Under the pieces are notes generated by a model. It worked only from the letters and a program-made list of their open reading frames with translations, searched no databases and had not been told where the DNA came from. Shown in pieces: positions 6,573 through 13,799 of a stretch of DNA of 14,181 bases. Source of the DNA: Candidatus Krumholzibacteriota bacterium (GTDB lineage Bacteria; Krumholzibacteriota; Krumholzibacteriia; Krumholzibacteriales; Krumholzibacteriaceae); assembly GCA_030613345.1 (NCBI GenBank), contig JAUWMD010000032.1, positions 1 to 14,181 on the forward strand, given 5' to 3'. Position numbers and translations under genes: made by a program. How positions within the stretch are numbered: the first letter of the stretch is position 1; each line of letters opens with the position of its first letter.

Positions 6573-7240
6573 AGATCGAACGGATCGCCATAGTCAGCGA
6601 TTTTGACGGTACGATCACGCTTCGGGACGTCGGGCAGCATTTCTTCGAGAAGTTCATTCCCGATCGAAAAGCCCACGAGGAACTCCTCGAGAAGTGGAAG
6701 ATCGGCCTGATCAGCTCCCGCGAGTGTCTCGAGAAGGAGGTCGCGTGGGTGCAGGCGGGCCTCAGCGACCTCGACGACTTCATCGAGAACGAGCGTCTCG
6801 ATTCTTTCTTCAAGGATTTTGTCGATTTCTGCAACAGGCGCAAGTTCGAGCTGATGATCCTCAGCGACGGGCTCGATTACTATATCGACTCGATCCTGAT
6901 GACGTACGGATTCGGATTCATCGATTATAAATCCAATCATCTCGTCACCGACGGGGACAGGATCGCCGGGGTGGAATTCCCCTGGTACCTGCCCGAGCTC
7001 TGCGACATGTGCGGGAACTGCAAGAAGGCGCACGTGGACAGACTGCGCGGCGAAGGATACTTCACAGTATACATCGGTAACGGGTACAGCGACAGGTGTC
7101 CGTCGGAGCACGCCGACATGGTGTTTGCAAAGGGGGACCTGCTCGACCACTGCGAGCGCGAGAAGATAGACTGCATCAGCTTCAGGAATTTCCGCGACGT
7201 CGAACGTGAGATGATGTCGAGATTCTACCTGTCAGACTGA
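6569..7240 (+). CDS. HAD phosphatase, MtnX/PHOSPHO1-like
   Basis: 223 residues. The start is TTG at 6569, overlapping the protease stop (TTGA) with GGAGGT at 6560-6565. The nucleophile motif VSDFDGTIT (9-17) lies so near this start that no later one is possible. HAD motifs: Asp11 (nucleophile) and Asp13 (acid/base), Ser99 in ILSDG, Lys152 or Lys153, and GNGYSDRCPSEHADMVFAKG (170-189) with Asp175 for Mg2+. The C-x2-C-x2-C-K cluster at 145-152 before the lysine motif is typical of the MtnX/PHOSPHO1-like branch (2-hydroxy-3-keto-5-methylthiopentenyl-1-phosphate phosphatase and phosphocholine phosphatase relatives). No other methionine-salvage gene is visible, so the substrate is open; phosphoserine or another small phosphomonoester is possible. 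The 3' end overlaps the convergent gene by 16 bp. Confidence 0.88.
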   Translation: MKIERIAIVSDFDGTITLRDVGQHFFEKFIPDRKAHEELLEKWKIGLISSRECLEKEVAWVQAGLSDLDDFIENERLDSFFKDFVDFCNRRKFELMILSDGLDYYIDSILMTYGFGFIDYKSNHLVTDGDRIAGVEFPWYLPELCDMCGNCKKAHVDRLRGEGYFTVYIGNGYSDRCPSEHADMVFAKGDLLDHCEREKIDCISFRNFRDVEREMMSRFYLSD

Positions 7241-7662
7241 TTGTCCGGACGTCCCGGCGTGAGCTGTCTGTCCGACTGATTCTCCTCTTCCATCCTGAGA
7301 ATGTTTTCCCTGTGATAATCATCCAGCCGGTCGGTATAGAGGCGGCTCACGAATCCGATGAACTCGAATATGTCGCTGTCGGTGATCTCGCCGCCCGATG
7401 TGAGGCGCTTCATCCTGTCCATTATGTCGGTCATGTCGTTTCGTGAACAGATCTCTTCCTTGTAGCAGGTCCAGAACTTGTCGATGGTGTACTTCAGCTC
7501 CTCGCCGTACTTGGTCTGCAGGTCGGCGGGCATGGATGAAGCAACCCTGCCGGCGGCCCTGTAGTACGATCTCGAGGAGATCCATCCCATTCCGGCCACG
7601 AGCGCCACGATGACGACGACAGCAGCCCCGATTATAATAGCGTTTCTGTGTTTAACGGACAT
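7225..7662 (-). CDS. Small single-span membrane protein of unknown function
   Basis: 145 residues, family not recognised. The ATG (7660-7662) has a good GGAGGAGAG ribosome site directly upstream. Residues 1-7 are basic, 8-27 form one strongly hydrophobic helix (IIIGAAVVVIVALVAG), and the rest is a soluble, probably alpha-helical domain. This topology predicts an inner-membrane anchor with the domain outside the cytoplasm. The domain has Cys66 and Cys72 in FWTCYKEEIC, a possible disulfide if periplasmic. Its charged C-terminal tail carries N-Q-S-D-R twice, encoded by a 14-bp direct repeat. It is convergent with the HAD gene and overlaps its last 16 bp, and lies 86 bp downstream of the alpha/beta hydrolase on the same strand, so the two may be co-transcribed. 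The ribosome site, the clear anchor and the lack of a better frame argue that it is real. Confidence 0.7.
   Translation of the reverse strand: MSVKHRNAIIIGAAVVVIVALVAGMGWISSRSYYRAAGRVASSMPADLQTKYGEELKYTIDKFWTCYKEEICSRNDMTDIMDRMKRLTSGGEITDSDIFEFIGFVSRLYTDRLDDYHRENILRMEEENQSDRQLTPGRPDNQSDR
7229..7281. repeat. Pair of 14-bp direct repeats at the convergent gene ends
   Basis: CTGTCAGACTGATT (7229-7242) and CTGTCCGACTGATT (7268-7281) differ at one base and start 39 bp apart, exactly 13 codons. On the minus strand both encode N-Q-S-D-(R/S context) in the tail of the membrane protein. On the plus strand the first copy supplies the last residues and stop of the HAD phosphatase. An 8-bp palindrome GTCCGGAC (7243-7250) lies between them. 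No U-rich terminator is seen here for either gene. Confidence 0.6.
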
Positions 7663-7748
7663 CTCTCCTCCAGGGACTCAGCCGGTTCAGGGATCGCTGC
7701 GGCTCATATCACGCCGGCCGTGCGCAGGCAGGTGCGACAGTATGTATA

Positions 7749-8624
7749 TTACTCTACGCTGATGGTCGAAGCAAACCATTCGACTGTCTGCGATACGGCC
7801 CTTTCGAGTGCGGGCGATGGTTCGGCCATGGGGTGCGTGACCCCGAAGGTATGTCCGCATCCCCTTATCGTCTCGAGTCTCCGCTCGCTCCTGCCCGGCA
7901 GTTCGAAGAATGCCTTCGCCTCGCTGATGGACACGGCCGCGTCCCGTTCACCGTGCACCACGAGGTGGGGGATGCCGAGTCCGGCGGCGGCCCTGGGGAG
8001 ATCGTACTTCTCCCGGTTCGCATCGATGTCCTCGTAATACGAGTAGTCGAGCCGAAGCGGTGCGGGCGAGCGGCTGTCGGAGAATTCGAGAGCGCCGGTC
8101 CTTTTCCATTCCTTTTTTCTCCGGTCGGTGTACCGGTCCAGCCTCGATGGTGTCGACCAGGTGACGATCGACCTGATCTCCGGAAACGACTGCGCGGTGA
8201 GTACGCAGACCGATCCGCCCCTGCTGTGGCCGAAGAGGCCCCTCGACGAGGCTGCGGGAAAGGGGAAGCGCTCAGAATCGATCCAGCGCAGGACCCGGTC
8301 GAGGTCCGACAGTTCGGTAGATACCTTGTCCGAGGCGAATTCGGCGGGCCTGGTGATCATCCCCGTCCTGTCGTCGGTGCCGCTGTGAGAGAAGCTGATC
8401 GTCACGACATGGAATCCAGCCGCTGCGAGGCGTTCCGATACCCAGGGGAAGAAACCCCATCTCCTGTAAGCGAGAAATCCGGGGCAAACGACGATAACGG
8501 GCCTCTCGGTGTCCCTGAAGGCGGTCCTGACGTCGGCGGGGACCGGCAGGCCGTTCCCGGAAACGACGGTATCCACGGTGAAAACCTTTGAACCGTTCAT
8601 AATCGATAAGGTATTATCTTTCAT
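7749..8624 (-). CDS. Alpha/beta hydrolase
   Basis: 291 residues from the ATG at 8624. The fold shows as strand VIVVCPGF (43-50, oxyanion region), FPWVSERLAAAGFHVVTI (59-76) and the nucleophile elbow FGHSRGG (131-137, Ser134). Downstream come HGERD (224-228, Asp228) and CGHTFG (256-261, His258), completing the Ser-Asp-His triad. A charged stretch of about 50 residues (160-210, RRKKEWKRTG) between nucleophile and Asp probably forms the cap. No signal peptide is seen, so it is probably cytoplasmic; it may be an esterase or acyl hydrolase, substrate unknown. The start is uncertain: a TTG at 8636 and an ATG at 8600 are in frame and none has a clear ribosome site. The start lies only 24 bp from that of the divergent gene, so its control region must overlap that neighbour. 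Confidence 0.85.
   Translation of the reverse strand: MKDNTLSIMNGSKVFTVDTVVSGNGLPVPADVRTAFRDTERPVIVVCPGFLAYRRWGFFPWVSERLAAAGFHVVTISFSHSGTDDRTGMITRPAEFASDKVSTELSDLDRVLRWIDSERFPFPAASSRGLFGHSRGGSVCVLTAQSFPEIRSIVTWSTPSRLDRYTDRRKKEWKRTGALEFSDSRSPAPLRLDYSYYEDIDANREKYDLPRAAAGLGIPHLVVHGERDAAVSISEAKAFFELPGRSERRLETIRGCGHTFGVTHPMAEPSPALERAVSQTVEWFASTISVE
8588..8617 (+). promoter_or_regulatory. Candidate promoter for the rightward operon, inside the divergent start region
   Basis: TTGAAC (8588-8593), an 18-bp spacer, then TATTAT (8612-8617), which matches the -10 consensus at five of six bases. Transcription would start near 8624 and give a 25-nt leader with the GGAGG of the membrane-protein gene. The element overlaps the N-terminal codons or start of the leftward hydrolase gene, so the two promoters may interfere. 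The local A+T richness stands out from its GC-rich surroundings. Predicted by consensus only. Confidence 0.45.
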
Positions 8625-8648
8625 ATCGAAACGCAATGGAGGTCTGCG

Positions 8649-9482
8649 ATGAGAAAACGGGTACTTGTCGGAATACTGGTAACACTGCTTTTATTCGTCG
8701 TCGCAAGGAGGATGTCGAAAAACAGGCCTTCCGAAATGGAAATGACATACGGCGATGTCCGCCTCACTCATCTGACCGTATTCGAGCAGGTCGGGCCCGG
8801 GCAGCCCGAGATCATTCTCAGCGTCGCCCCGCCCGTGAAGATAGATGCCGTCGTCCGCTACCGCACTCCAGGGGAGGATGTGTTCGAGACGGTCGGGATG
8901 TCGGAGATCTCGGAGGGGGTCTGGGCGGCAAGGCTTCCCGGGAAGGAGAAGGGCAGCAGGATCGAGTACGGCTTCCGGATATCGCATGAAGAAATATCCG
9001 AGGCGGGTACGTCAAGCGCTTCTTTTCAGGAAGGGAATTATCTGATCAAATACAAGGGAGAGGTATCGGTTACCGTTCTCGTTTTGCATATCCTCTGCAT
9101 GTTCGCCGCTTTCTTTTTCATCGTCGAAGCGATGCTCGGCGCGTTTATGATACTCTTCATGCGTGAGGAGAAGGAGTTCACCGGGGCGCAGGTGAGGTGG
9201 GTCCTGCTCTTCACCTTCCTCGGCGGGTGGCCGCTCGGGTTCGTTCTCAACGCACAGAGGTTCGGGCCGATATGGGAGGGTTTCCCCTTCGGCTACGACA
9301 TAACCGACAACAAGACGCAGCTGATCGCCATATTCTGGCTCATCGTCGCGGTTCTCTCGTGGAAAAGCTTCGCGTGCAGGAGGACGGGGCGCGACGTGGC
9401 GGGTACGAGAGTCTTTGCTGCCGCCGTCATTCTTGCTTCGGTCCTCAGCCTGGCCCTGTATCTCGTGCCGCACAGCCTCTGA
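8649..9482 (+). CDS. Multi-span membrane protein with extracytoplasmic beta domain, unknown family
   Basis: 277 residues; I do not recognise the family. The ATG follows GGAGG (8639-8643). Order of parts: an N-terminal hydrophobic helix (5-19); a soluble region (about 25-135) with a repeated strand pattern (VVRYRTPGEDVFE, then VWAARLPGKEKGSRIEYGFR) that reads like an Ig/Fn3-type beta sandwich; then four likely membrane helices (about 141-170, 183-203, 224-238, 253-273). Between the second and third of these lies a loop with the striking run W209-E-G-F-P-F-G-Y-D-I-T-D-N-K-T223, which looks like a conserved functional site. The beta domain probably faces the periplasm. It is first in the rightward operon, 26 bp before dus, but nothing links it mechanistically to tRNA modification. 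Confidence 0.75.
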   Translation: MRKRVLVGILVTLLLFVVARRMSKNRPSEMEMTYGDVRLTHLTVFEQVGPGQPEIILSVAPPVKIDAVVRYRTPGEDVFETVGMSEISEGVWAARLPGKEKGSRIEYGFRISHEEISEAGTSSASFQEGNYLIKYKGEVSVTVLVLHILCMFAAFFFIVEAMLGAFMILFMREEKEFTGAQVRWVLLFTFLGGWPLGFVLNAQRFGPIWEGFPFGYDITDNKTQLIAIFWLIVAVLSWKSFACRRTGRDVAGTRVFAAAVILASVLSLALYLVPHSL

Positions 9483-9508
9483 CGGGATGCTCTGACGGGA
9501 GCCGCCTC

Positions 9509-10510
9509 ATGACTGGTAATCCTCCCGAACGCAAGGATTCTCCCTTTGCCGGGACCGCTACGGGGCTCGCCCCGCTGGCCGGCTGGTCGGATCCGCCGTT
9601 CCGGCTGCTCTGCTTCGAGTACGGCGCCGATTTTGCCGTTACCGAGATGGTCAGCGCAGACGGGCTGATACGCGGGGGCGAGAAGACGGCACGTCTGATC
9701 GAACGGCTGCCCGGTGAAGGGCCGGTGGGAGTCCAGCTCTTCGGCTCTGATCCCGCGGTCTTCGCCGAGGCGGCTGCGATCGTCACGCGGACGGGACCCG
9801 CGTTTATCGATCTGAACTTCGGGTGTCCCGTCAAGAAGGTGATAAAACGAAACGGCGGTGCGGCGATAATGCGCGACATCGACATGATGGGCCGGATCTG
9901 CGAGGCCGTTGTTTCGGTGTCGACCGTTCCCGTGACGGCCAAGATACGCAGCGGATGGAGCCCGGACGAGGAGAACTTCGTCGAGGCGGGAAGGACGGCG
10001 GAAAACGCGGGGATTACAGCCGTGACGCTCCATCCGAGATACCGCACGCAGGGATTCGCGGGCGAGGCCGACTGGACACACATCGCGAGATTACGCGAGG
10101 CGCTGTCGATAGATGTGGTGGCGAGCGGCGATGTGTGGGGAGCGGACGATTACCTGAAAATTGTCGAGATAACAGGTTGTGGAACTGTTATGATAGGCAG
10201 AGGCGCGTTCGGGAACCCCTGGATATTCAGTGAGATAAAGGCGGTTCTCGAGGGACGGCCGTGGACCGGTCCCGGTTTGGCGGAAAAGACCGGCGCGATG
10301 ATCCGGCTGGCCCGCATGGAGGTGGAATGGAAGGGCGAGAGACGGGCCGTAGTCGAGATGCGCAAGCAGTACAGGTGGTTCCTCAGTGGACTGCCCGATG
10401 TGAAGGATTATCGTATGAGGCTTTCCACCGCTGAATCTATCGCCGAAGCTACGGAGATAGTATGCGAACTCAGAGAGGATATGGATAAGAGATGGACAGG
10501 GACAGCCTGA
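9509..10510 (+). CDS. dus: tRNA dihydrouridine synthase, DusB-like
   Basis: 333 residues. Dus enzymes reduce uridines of the tRNA D-loop to dihydrouridine using FMN and NADPH. The ATG at 9509 has GGGAG at 9497-9501. A longer open frame begins within the preceding gene, but its extra 104 residues have no family similarity. Motifs: LAPLAGWSDPPFR (20-32, flavin-binding entry), LNFGCPVKKV (102-111, catalytic Cys106), KIRSGW (145-150, Lys145), HPRYRTQGFAGEADW (175-189, His175) and MIGRGAFGNPWIF (228-240, FMN phosphate site). CPVKKV followed by NGGAAIMRD fits the DusB group best; the exact uridine position cannot be assigned from sequence. The last 19 bp overlap larB, implying co-translation. Confidence 0.95.
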   Translation: MTGNPPERKDSPFAGTATGLAPLAGWSDPPFRLLCFEYGADFAVTEMVSADGLIRGGEKTARLIERLPGEGPVGVQLFGSDPAVFAEAAAIVTRTGPAFIDLNFGCPVKKVIKRNGGAAIMRDIDMMGRICEAVVSVSTVPVTAKIRSGWSPDEENFVEAGRTAENAGITAVTLHPRYRTQGFAGEADWTHIARLREALSIDVVASGDVWGADDYLKIVEITGCGTVMIGRGAFGNPWIFSEIKAVLEGRPWTGPGLAEKTGAMIRLARMEVEWKGERRAVVEMRKQYRWFLSGLPDVKDYRMRLSTAESIAEATEIVCELREDMDKRWTGTA

Positions 10511-11250
10511 AGAGACTCCTCGGCGATGTGGCCGGTGGAAAGACCGGCGTGGACGAGGCGGTCGAACGCCTCAGGACGCTACCTTTCGAAGACACCGGGT
10601 ATGCCAGGATCGATCATCACAGGGAGCTGAGGCGCGGATTCCCCGAGGTGATATTCTGCGAGGGCAAGACTCCGGAACAGATAACGGGCATCGCGACGAG
10701 GATCCTCGAGCACGGCTCCGACCTTCTCGCGACGCGGTGCACGCCGGATCAGTTTGCGGCGGTATCCGGCTCGATCGAGGGCGCCGTCTATCATGAGGAC
10801 GGCAGGCTGCTCGCCGTCAGGCAGTCGCATCCGGAAGAGAAGGGCTTTGTCGCCGTTGTCGCCGGAGGAACCTCCGACAGACCCGTCTCCGAAGAGGCGG
10901 CCCTGACTGCGCAGTATCTGGGTTGCAGGGTAGGGAGGTTCTACGACGTCGGGGTAGCCGGGCTCCACAGGCTCCTTTCGTCCTGGGAGGAGATCAGGGA
11001 GGCCGACGTCATCGTCGTCGTTGCGGGTATGGAGGGCGCCCTGGCTAGTGTCGTCGCGGGGATGGCCGCCGCTCCCGTCATAGCAGTTCCCACGAGCATC
11101 GGTTACGGGGCGAGCTTCGGCGGGCTCGCCGCGCTGCTGGCGATGCTCAACAGCTGCGCCGGGGGAGTCACGGTCGTCAATATCGACAACGGCTTCGGTG
11201 CCGCCTACGCCGCAGCGGTCATCTGCCGACAGATATATCCGGACAAATGA
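10492..11250 (+). CDS. larB: LarB, pyridinium-3,5-biscarboxylic acid mononucleotide synthase
   Basis: 252 residues, typical length. LarB carboxylates nicotinic acid adenine dinucleotide and cleaves its phosphoanhydride, the first step of the nickel-pincer nucleotide cofactor known from lactate racemase. Recognisable blocks: FPEVIFCEGKTPEQ (50-63), VAGGTSDRPVSEEA (123-136), YDVGVAGLHRLL (151-162), VVAGMEGALASVVAG (176-190), AVPTSIGYGASFGG (198-211) and MLNSCAGGVTVVNIDNGFGA (218-237). The PurE-like C-terminal half includes Cys222 in NSCA, the position of the cysteine proposed to attack the substrate in the Lactobacillus enzyme. The ATG lies 19 bp inside the end of dus. Its ribosome site (GAGAGGA, 10473-10479) is moderately placed. 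larC follows after 52 bp. No larE or larA is in the window. Confidence 0.96.
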   Translation: MDRDSLKRLLGDVAGGKTGVDEAVERLRTLPFEDTGYARIDHHRELRRGFPEVIFCEGKTPEQITGIATRILEHGSDLLATRCTPDQFAAVSGSIEGAVYHEDGRLLAVRQSHPEEKGFVAVVAGGTSDRPVSEEAALTAQYLGCRVGRFYDVGVAGLHRLLSSWEEIREADVIVVVAGMEGALASVVAGMAAAPVIAVPTSIGYGASFGGLAALLAMLNSCAGGVTVVNIDNGFGAAYAAAVICRQIYPDK

Positions 11251-11302
11251 GAGATTTTCAGGCCCGCGGCATGTTCAAGCCGTGCGTCGCCGGGAGGATA
11301 GA

Positions 11303-12631
11303 TTGCAGAAAATAATCATTGATTCAGGAAGTTCAAAAAGCGCCGGGCGGGCGAAAAATGCGGGCAACGCGGGCAGAGCTGATAATACGATCGATATAAT
11401 AGTGCTGGATCCTTCGGTCGGTCTCAGCGGCGACATGTTTCTCGGGTGCCTCTTCGCACTGGGTGCCGACAGGCGCGAGGTCCAGAAACGGGTCGCCACG
11501 CTGCCAGGTCTCGAGAGATTCCGGATTGTCGCAGGCAGGGTCAAGCGAAGGGGAGTGACAGCGGTAAGGGCCAGGGTCATCTGCCCCGACAGGGCGAAGC
11601 CGAGGGACCTGAAGGCCATACTTTCCATGATTAGGCGTTCAAAACTCGGCAGGGAAGAGAAGGAAGCAGCCTCGAGGACGTTCACCGTGCTCGGCGAGGC
11701 GGAGGGAAAGATACACGGCGTCCCGACCGAGCATGTGCATTTCCACGAGGTCGGTGCGGTCGACTCTATCGTCGACATCGTCGGGACGGCAGTGGCGTTA
11801 TCGCTGCTCGGATTCCCGAAGCTCTATCACAGGCCGTTCATCCTCGGGAGCGGAACGGTCACCTTCTCTCACGGAACACTGCCTCTCCCAGCGCCGGCGA
11901 CGCTCGAGCTACTGAAATCCAGGACGATATCGTTCGGCACGATCGAGGGGGAGGTTGTGACTCCCACCGGCGCGGCGCTTGCCGTATCGCTCGCCGATGA
12001 GCTGCCGGCCGACATGCCGCTCCGGGTAGACAGGGTCGTATACGCTGCCGGAACCCGCGAGAAGGGGGGCGAACCGGGGATGCTCCGCGCCGTCGCCTGC
12101 TCCGGTACCGGCGCCGATGGTGGAGGAAATGACGACCCGCGAGGGCTTGTCACCGTCATCAGGACGACTATTGATGATATGACGCCCGAGCTCTTCGGAT
12201 ACGTCCATGAGAAGCTGTTCGAGGAGGGGGCGCTCGATGTCTTCATGTCGCCCGTTGCGATGAAGAAGAACCGTCCCGGCGTGCTGCTCACCGTCCTGTG
12301 CCGGCCCGGGTCGGCAGAGAGGCTTACACGAGCGCTCTTCGAGGAGACTACCACCATAGGCGTGAGGATAGGGTACGAGGAACGCATGGAGCTGAAACGC
12401 TCCACCGCCGGAGTCGACACCGCGTTCGGCCGGATAACGGTGAAGCTCGCCGTCCTTCCGGAGGGCGGCGTCAAGACCGCGCCCGAATACGAATCGTGCA
12501 GGAAGGCCGCGAAAAAACACGGCGTGACAATGAGAGAGGTATTCGAGGCCGCCGTTGCGGCCTCTGTCACCGGGAAAGATGTGAAACGCGGAAAAGCAGG
12601 AAGCGCCGGGAAGGGAAAGGGTGGCAAGTGA
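11303..12631 (+). CDS. larC: LarC, nickel-inserting protein of nickel-pincer cofactor synthesis (single fused ORF)
   Basis: 442 residues. LarC inserts Ni into the pincer dinucleotide precursor in a CTP-dependent step. The start is TTG at 11303 with GGGAGGAT at 11292-11299. Blocks: DIIVLDPSVGLSGDMFLG (31-48), VHFHEVGAVDSIVDIVG (145-161), GSGTVTFSHGTLPLPAP (182-198), VVTPTGAALA (218-227) for the LarC1 half; TTIDDMTPELFGY (288-300), MKKNRPGVLLTVLC (320-333) and FEETTTIGVR (346-355) for the LarC2 half. In Lactobacillus the halves are joined by programmed frameshift; here they run in one frame through a Gly/Ser/Asp linker near 266-280. Unusual are a 30-residue low-complexity N-terminal extension (Ser/Gly/Ala/Lys/Asn) before the first conserved strand and a Lys/Gly-rich C-terminus. 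A GTG at 11402 is too far inside to be the start. Confidence 0.95.
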   Translation: MQKIIIDSGSSKSAGRAKNAGNAGRADNTIDIIVLDPSVGLSGDMFLGCLFALGADRREVQKRVATLPGLERFRIVAGRVKRRGVTAVRARVICPDRAKPRDLKAILSMIRRSKLGREEKEAASRTFTVLGEAEGKIHGVPTEHVHFHEVGAVDSIVDIVGTAVALSLLGFPKLYHRPFILGSGTVTFSHGTLPLPAPATLELLKSRTISFGTIEGEVVTPTGAALAVSLADELPADMPLRVDRVVYAAGTREKGGEPGMLRAVACSGTGADGGGNDDPRGLVTVIRTTIDDMTPELFGYVHEKLFEEGALDVFMSPVAMKKNRPGVLLTVLCRPGSAERLTRALFEETTTIGVRIGYEERMELKRSTAGVDTAFGRITVKLAVLPEGGVKTAPEYESCRKAAKKHGVTMREVFEAAVAASVTGKDVKRGKAGSAGKGKGGK

Positions 12632-13386
12632 TGGTGAACCGCGTCGGGACGGCGATATTGTTTTCGATCCTGGCCGCCGCGATGGCTTCGTGCGGCGGTG
12701 GGGGAAGGAGCGTCAGTACCGGAGAGCCGGCCAGGATAGTCACTCACAAGGTCATCCCCGGCGAGAGCTGGGCGTCGATCTCCGAGGATTTTTACGGCTC
12801 CGGGCTGAGGACCGAGGCTCTCGCGCAGTTCAACGGGGCGGACCCGGCGGCTCCGCCGCCGGCTGGAAAAGGTATCCGCATCCCTCTCTTCCCTGAGGAT
12901 CTCGACATACTCGATTCGAGGCTCGATGCGGCGTCGATCTACAACGAGGGGCTCGATCTCGCTGGGAGGGGTGATTACGCCGGCGCGGTCGAGAAATTCA
13001 GGGAGGCCCTCAGGGAAGACTCCGGTCTCCATGAAGCCTCGTTTAATCTGGCCGTCACCTATCAGAAACTCGGCCTTCACAGCAACGCCGAGACCGTTCT
13101 CGAGGATCTCGTGACGAGGGAGCCCGGCAACGCGGAGTATTATTTCGCGCTGGGCAACTCGAGGTTTCACCAGGGCCATTACAGCAATGCGGCAAGGGCT
13201 TTCCGCCGGGCGCTCGACATCGATCCCGGCCACCTGACGTCGCTGTATTCTCTCGCCGTTTCCCAGGAGAAGATGGGCGAGGAATCGAAGGCTGAGGGGA
13301 ACTGGAAAAAGTATCTCGAGCTCGATCCGGACAGCGAATGGGCGGACGAGGCGAGGGCGCGACTCGGAACGCTGGAGAAGAAATGA
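12631..13386 (+). CDS. LysM and TPR repeat lipoprotein
   Basis: 251 residues. The ATG shares one base with the larC stop (TGATG) and follows GGGAAAGGG. Residues 1-20 form a lipoprotein signal ending in M-A-S-C, so Cys21 should be lipidated and the protein held at the envelope, followed by a Gly-rich linker. Residues 37-87 are a LysM module (VTHKVIPGESWASISEDFYG and later KGIRIPLF), a peptidoglycan/GlcNAc-binding fold. Residues about 100-235 hold four TPR units (for example AIYNEGLDLAGRGDYAGAV-type, YFALGNSRFHQGHYSNAARA and LYSLAVSQEKMGEESKAEG), usually a protein-binding scaffold. It probably links peptidoglycan to a partner complex. Both neighbours downstream are joined to it by ATGA overlaps, so it may work with the metallopeptidase lipoprotein; that is inference. 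Confidence 0.9.
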   Translation: MVNRVGTAILFSILAAAMASCGGGGRSVSTGEPARIVTHKVIPGESWASISEDFYGSGLRTEALAQFNGADPAAPPPAGKGIRIPLFPEDLDILDSRLDAASIYNEGLDLAGRGDYAGAVEKFREALREDSGLHEASFNLAVTYQKLGLHSNAETVLEDLVTREPGNAEYYFALGNSRFHQGHYSNAARAFRRALDIDPGHLTSLYSLAVSQEKMGEESKAEGNWKKYLELDPDSEWADEARARLGTLEKK

Positions 13387-13799
13387 TGACAAGGGAAGAG
13401 ATAGCCTCGACTCTCGAGGGATGGCTTGAGGCATGGGACCGTTACGATCTCGACGGGGTCGTCGCCCTGTTCAGCGATGACGCCGTTTTCGAGACATGGA
13501 CGGGGATGAGGATCGAGGGCAGAGAAAATATCCGGAAGGCCTGGGAGGAATGGTTCGAGGCGGGCGGCTTCCGATTCGTCAGCGAGGATGTCGTCATCGA
13601 CGAAGACAGACAGACCGTGGTCTTTCCCTGGGTCTACGAAGGTCCGGCCAAGTGCTTCGGGGGGAAAAATGAGAAACGCAGGGGCATCGACCTCATCAGA
13701 TTCGAAGGAGGCCTGATCACCGCGAAGATCACCTATACGAAGACGTCGTTCGAGGTAGATGGCAGGAGGATCACGCTGACTGCAGGGGAACGGCGATGA
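13383..13799 (+). CDS. SnoaL-like / NTF2-fold protein
   Basis: 138 residues. Start at 13383 with GGAGAAG just upstream (13374-13380); a second ATG at 13386 is equally possible. It overlaps the TPR gene's stop (ATGA) and the next start (ATGA). The sequence follows the SnoaL-like cone fold: an opening helix LEGWLEAWDRYDLDGVVALF (11-30), then SDDAVFETWTGMRIEGRENI (31-50) with the usual D-x-V-F-E strand, the second helix KAWEEWF (52-58) and a run of beta strands to the end (LIRFEGGLITAKITYTK). Members include small-molecule isomerases and cyclases as well as non-enzymatic ligand binders, so no reaction is assigned. No signal peptide is visible, so it should be cytoplasmic although its neighbours are exported. 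Confidence 0.85.
   Translation: MMTREEIASTLEGWLEAWDRYDLDGVVALFSDDAVFETWTGMRIEGRENIRKAWEEWFEAGGFRFVSEDVVIDEDRQTVVFPWVYEGPAKCFGGKNEKRRGIDLIRFEGGLITAKITYTKTSFEVDGRRITLTAGERR

Noticed and set aside
9197..9508. 104-residue N-terminal extension of the Dus frame
   Set aside because: It overlaps the end of the membrane-protein gene in another frame, has no similarity to Dus, and ATG 9509 has a good ribosome site.
11198..11302. LarC start inside the end of larB
   Set aside because: The extra residues are larB read in another frame; TTG 11303 is preceded by GGGAGGAT at suitable spacing.
11251..11302. Riboswitch or terminator between larB and larC
   Set aside because: Only 4-bp pairings could be drawn and no known riboswitch consensus is present; most likely a plain spacer with the ribosome site.
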